Assembly: GCF_000331025.1 (NCBI RefSeq)
Contig: NC_020055.1
Location: 919,870-983,869 of the forward strand
Direction of reading: 5' to 3'
DNA length: 64,000 nucleotides
Source: Maridesulfovibrio hydrothermalis AM13 = DSM 14728
GTDB lineage: Bacteria > Desulfobacterota > Desulfovibrionia > Desulfovibrionales > Desulfovibrionaceae
Positions 62,753 to 64,000 of the stretch are shown here, in pieces. The notes beneath the pieces were generated by a model that did not search any database, was not told where the DNA came from, and saw only the letters and a list, made by a program, of their open reading frames with translations. The number at the start of each line of letters is the position of its first letter. Position 1 is the stretch's first letter. The position numbers and the translations under genes are program-made.

Positions 62753-63695
62753 CGGTAACCTCCGTATATAAATCCCAGATGAGTTTGCTTTCCGGTTCAT
62801 CCGGATCAATATTTTCTTCCAGAAATTGTTTCAGCCCTGCGCCTTCATGAGTGCGTTTCCATGCAAGGCGTTCTAAACCCAGCAAAAATTTTGACTCAGC
62901 AGCCTCGGCATCTTCCAGTTCAAGCGGAAAGTCCTGATCCGGAAAAACATCATAAAAATCACGGTGCGGTATGTCCCATTTTTCAAGATCTTTACAATCA
63001 GGAGTCCAGATTGCTCCTTGCGGACTGCGCTCAAAAGACCTTTGCGAAAAGACCATACGACTGATGTTTCCCGGATTGGCCCATGTTGTCATACCCTCAG
63101 TTACGGTCGATCGCGGCCCGTGAATATGTCCGTTGATAATCCAGTCAATTCCCGGTTTTTCCTTAATCGTATGCTGCTGTTTTTTGCAGTCAGGGAATGA
63201 AATATTATGATGAGTCAGCCATACTACTTTTATATACTGACCATCATCACGCTCAAATTTCCCGGGAATTGGAAACCCGTCAGGGGAAGCGGCGACAAGC
63301 ACCAGCCCCTGCGGAGTTTGCAGTTCAAAGGCCGGTCCGCCTTCACTCAACAGGCCGATTACTCCGGCAGCTTCAAGCACAGCCAGAGATACGTCAGAGG
63401 TAAAACGAGCCTGATATTTATCGTGATTACCTACCAGAACAAAAGGCTTATACCGGCCGAAAAGAGCAATCATATCCACCAGCAGGCTGTTTCCGTTATC
63501 ACGAGGCCAGTGAAACAGATCGCCGAGAATGACCGGAACCAGATCAAGCTTTACAGAATGCGCAAAGCAGGCTTCCAGCTTATTCAGAACATCCCCAGCA
63601 TAATCACCAAGACGCTGTCCCGGCGGAGTCGAAGCTATATGGGGATCGCCGATAAGAAAAAGTCCGTTCCCCTCTACTTTATCAAGATAACTCAT
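62739..63695 (-). CDS. Mre11/SbcD-like metallophosphoesterase
   Basis: 318 residues from ATG 63695 (GGGAGG upstream). The full calcineurin-like metal site is present: G-D-P-H near 16-19, G-D-L-F-H-W, G-N-H-D near 92-95, H-H-N, and G-H-I-H-G near 192-196. Such nucleases cut DNA ends together with Rad50-type ATPases. Start overlaps the end of the upstream hook gene by 14 bp, so translation is coupled. The larger frame from 63839 is rejected. Confidence 0.85.
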   Translation of the reverse strand: MSYLDKVEGNGLFLIGDPHIASTPPGQRLGDYAGDVLNKLEACFAHSVKLDLVPVILGDLFHWPRDNGNSLLVDMIALFGRYKPFVLVGNHDKYQARFTSDVSLAVLEAAGVIGLLSEGGPAFELQTPQGLVLVAASPDGFPIPGKFERDDGQYIKVVWLTHHNISFPDCKKQQHTIKEKPGIDWIINGHIHGPRSTVTEGMTTWANPGNISRMVFSQRSFERSPQGAIWTPDCKDLEKWDIPHRDFYDVFPDQDFPLELEDAEAAESKFLLGLERLAWKRTHEGAGLKQFLEENIDPDEPESKLIWDLYTEVTDGNG

Positions 63696-64000
63696 AAGCA
63701 GCCTCCCCGAGCAACTTATCCGCTTCAAGATCACCGCCGCACAGGGGGCAGTTGCCGATCTCGGCAAGCCGCTGCCCGATACGTTTTTTAAGCCGTTCAC
63801 TTGCCAAATCAAGATCGGCAAGACGCTTACGCATCTCATCCTGTGAAAGTTTCAGGGACGAAATATTATTTACAACCTGCATCAGCTGTGAATCTTCAAA
63901 AAGCTCAGGCGGAGAGGCAAGCGGAGCCAGCAGCGTTGCCCTTTTAGAAATATTATCCCTGAGAAAACGATTGCGGGACACATTGCTGATGGTTGCAGAC
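63682..64000 (-). CDS. N-terminal half of a split Rad50/SbcC-like protein, 5' beyond the window
   Basis: Open to the right edge in this frame. The visible 105 residues are coiled coil ending in a zinc-hook motif C-P-L-C-G-G-D, only 15-20 residues before the stop codon. In normal Rad50 or SbcC the hook sits mid-protein between two long coils, so the chain is broken just after the hook. The N-terminal head with Walker A should lie outside the window. Overlaps the nuclease start by 14 bp. Confidence 0.7.
   Translation of the reverse strand, partial: SATISNVSRNRFLRDNISKRATLLAPLASPPELFEDSQLMQVVNNISSLKLSQDEMRKRLADLDLASERLKKRIGQRLAEIGNCPLCGGDLEADKLLGEAAYELS

Noticed and set aside
62753-62809. N-terminal extension of the coiled-coil gene
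   Set aside because: Lies inside the nuclease gene; ATG 62752 has GGAGG at a proper distance.

Overview
The window looks like chromosomal DNA of a Gram-negative anaerobe of the Desulfovibrio group, probably a marine lineage of moderate GC. The inference rests on gene content: desulfoferrodoxin, rubrerythrin, two rubredoxins and rubredoxin:oxygen oxidoreductase next to cytochrome bd oxidase, two diguanylate cyclases, several large sensor kinases, and lipoproteins and outer-membrane proteins. No rRNA, tRNA, CRISPR array, transposase or prophage was found.

Layout. 1-5.1 kb: partial sensor kinase, SerB, a Cache/PAS/GGDEF protein. 5.2-9.5 kb: iron-uptake operon on the minus strand (feoA, feoB, a small secreted protein, a DUF4198 protein) behind a Fur-type site. 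9.8-11.7 kb: second diguanylate cyclase, a small membrane protein, a Fur regulator. 12.0-19.4 kb: the most striking block, a probable ferrosome (intracellular iron storage compartment) locus. It holds a small glycine-rich membrane protein, two divergent P1B-type ATPases sharing an N-terminal H-x-[ILV]-P-x-R-I-R motif with a free-standing small domain, two low-complexity Q/P-rich proteins sharing a K-G-x-L-V-G-A-G membrane motif, another small membrane protein, and a protein of three FeoA-like domains. Start and stop codons mostly touch or overlap, and Fur-like A/T repeats precede the block. 19.5-25.7 kb: RlmN, a GT39 glycosyltransferase, a large secreted POTRA/TPR-like protein, a CII-like regulator. 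26-30 kb: phosphate module (PhoR-like kinase, PiT transporter, DUF47 protein) with a TTGTAAC direct repeat upstream. 30-33 kb: acetyl-CoA synthetase and a LytTR regulator with a degenerate receiver.

33-40.3 kb is an oxygen-defence island: PerR-like repressor, rubrerythrin, desulfoferrodoxin, two rubredoxins, ROO, a HEAT-like protein, CydAB and ferritin. Electrons can flow from rubredoxin to ROO, while bd oxidase removes oxygen at the membrane and ferritin holds iron. 40.5-49.1 kb: large histidine kinase, DJ-1/PfpI protein, ribbon-helix-helix protein, a metal-type ABC importer fused in operon with an FmdE protein, and an orphan solute-binding protein. 49.2-59.3 kb: mixed housekeeping and stress genes (OmpA, ArfB, NifX-like, YchJ, cyclophilin, hemerythrin, two Hsp20, FKBP, Trm112, PHP, U32, CBS-ACT, DUF2959 lipoprotein, HTH protein). 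59.5-64 kb: a second GT39 enzyme, a FliN-type protein and an operon that appears to encode a Rad50/SbcC protein split at its zinc hook around an Mre11/SbcD-like nuclease; its first gene runs off the right edge.

Intergenic stretches over 300 bp (9455-9837, 11657-12005, 12354-12656, 25718-26098, 59267-59588) hold promoters, operator-like repeats and terminators described below; outside those sites nothing gene-like was seen in them.
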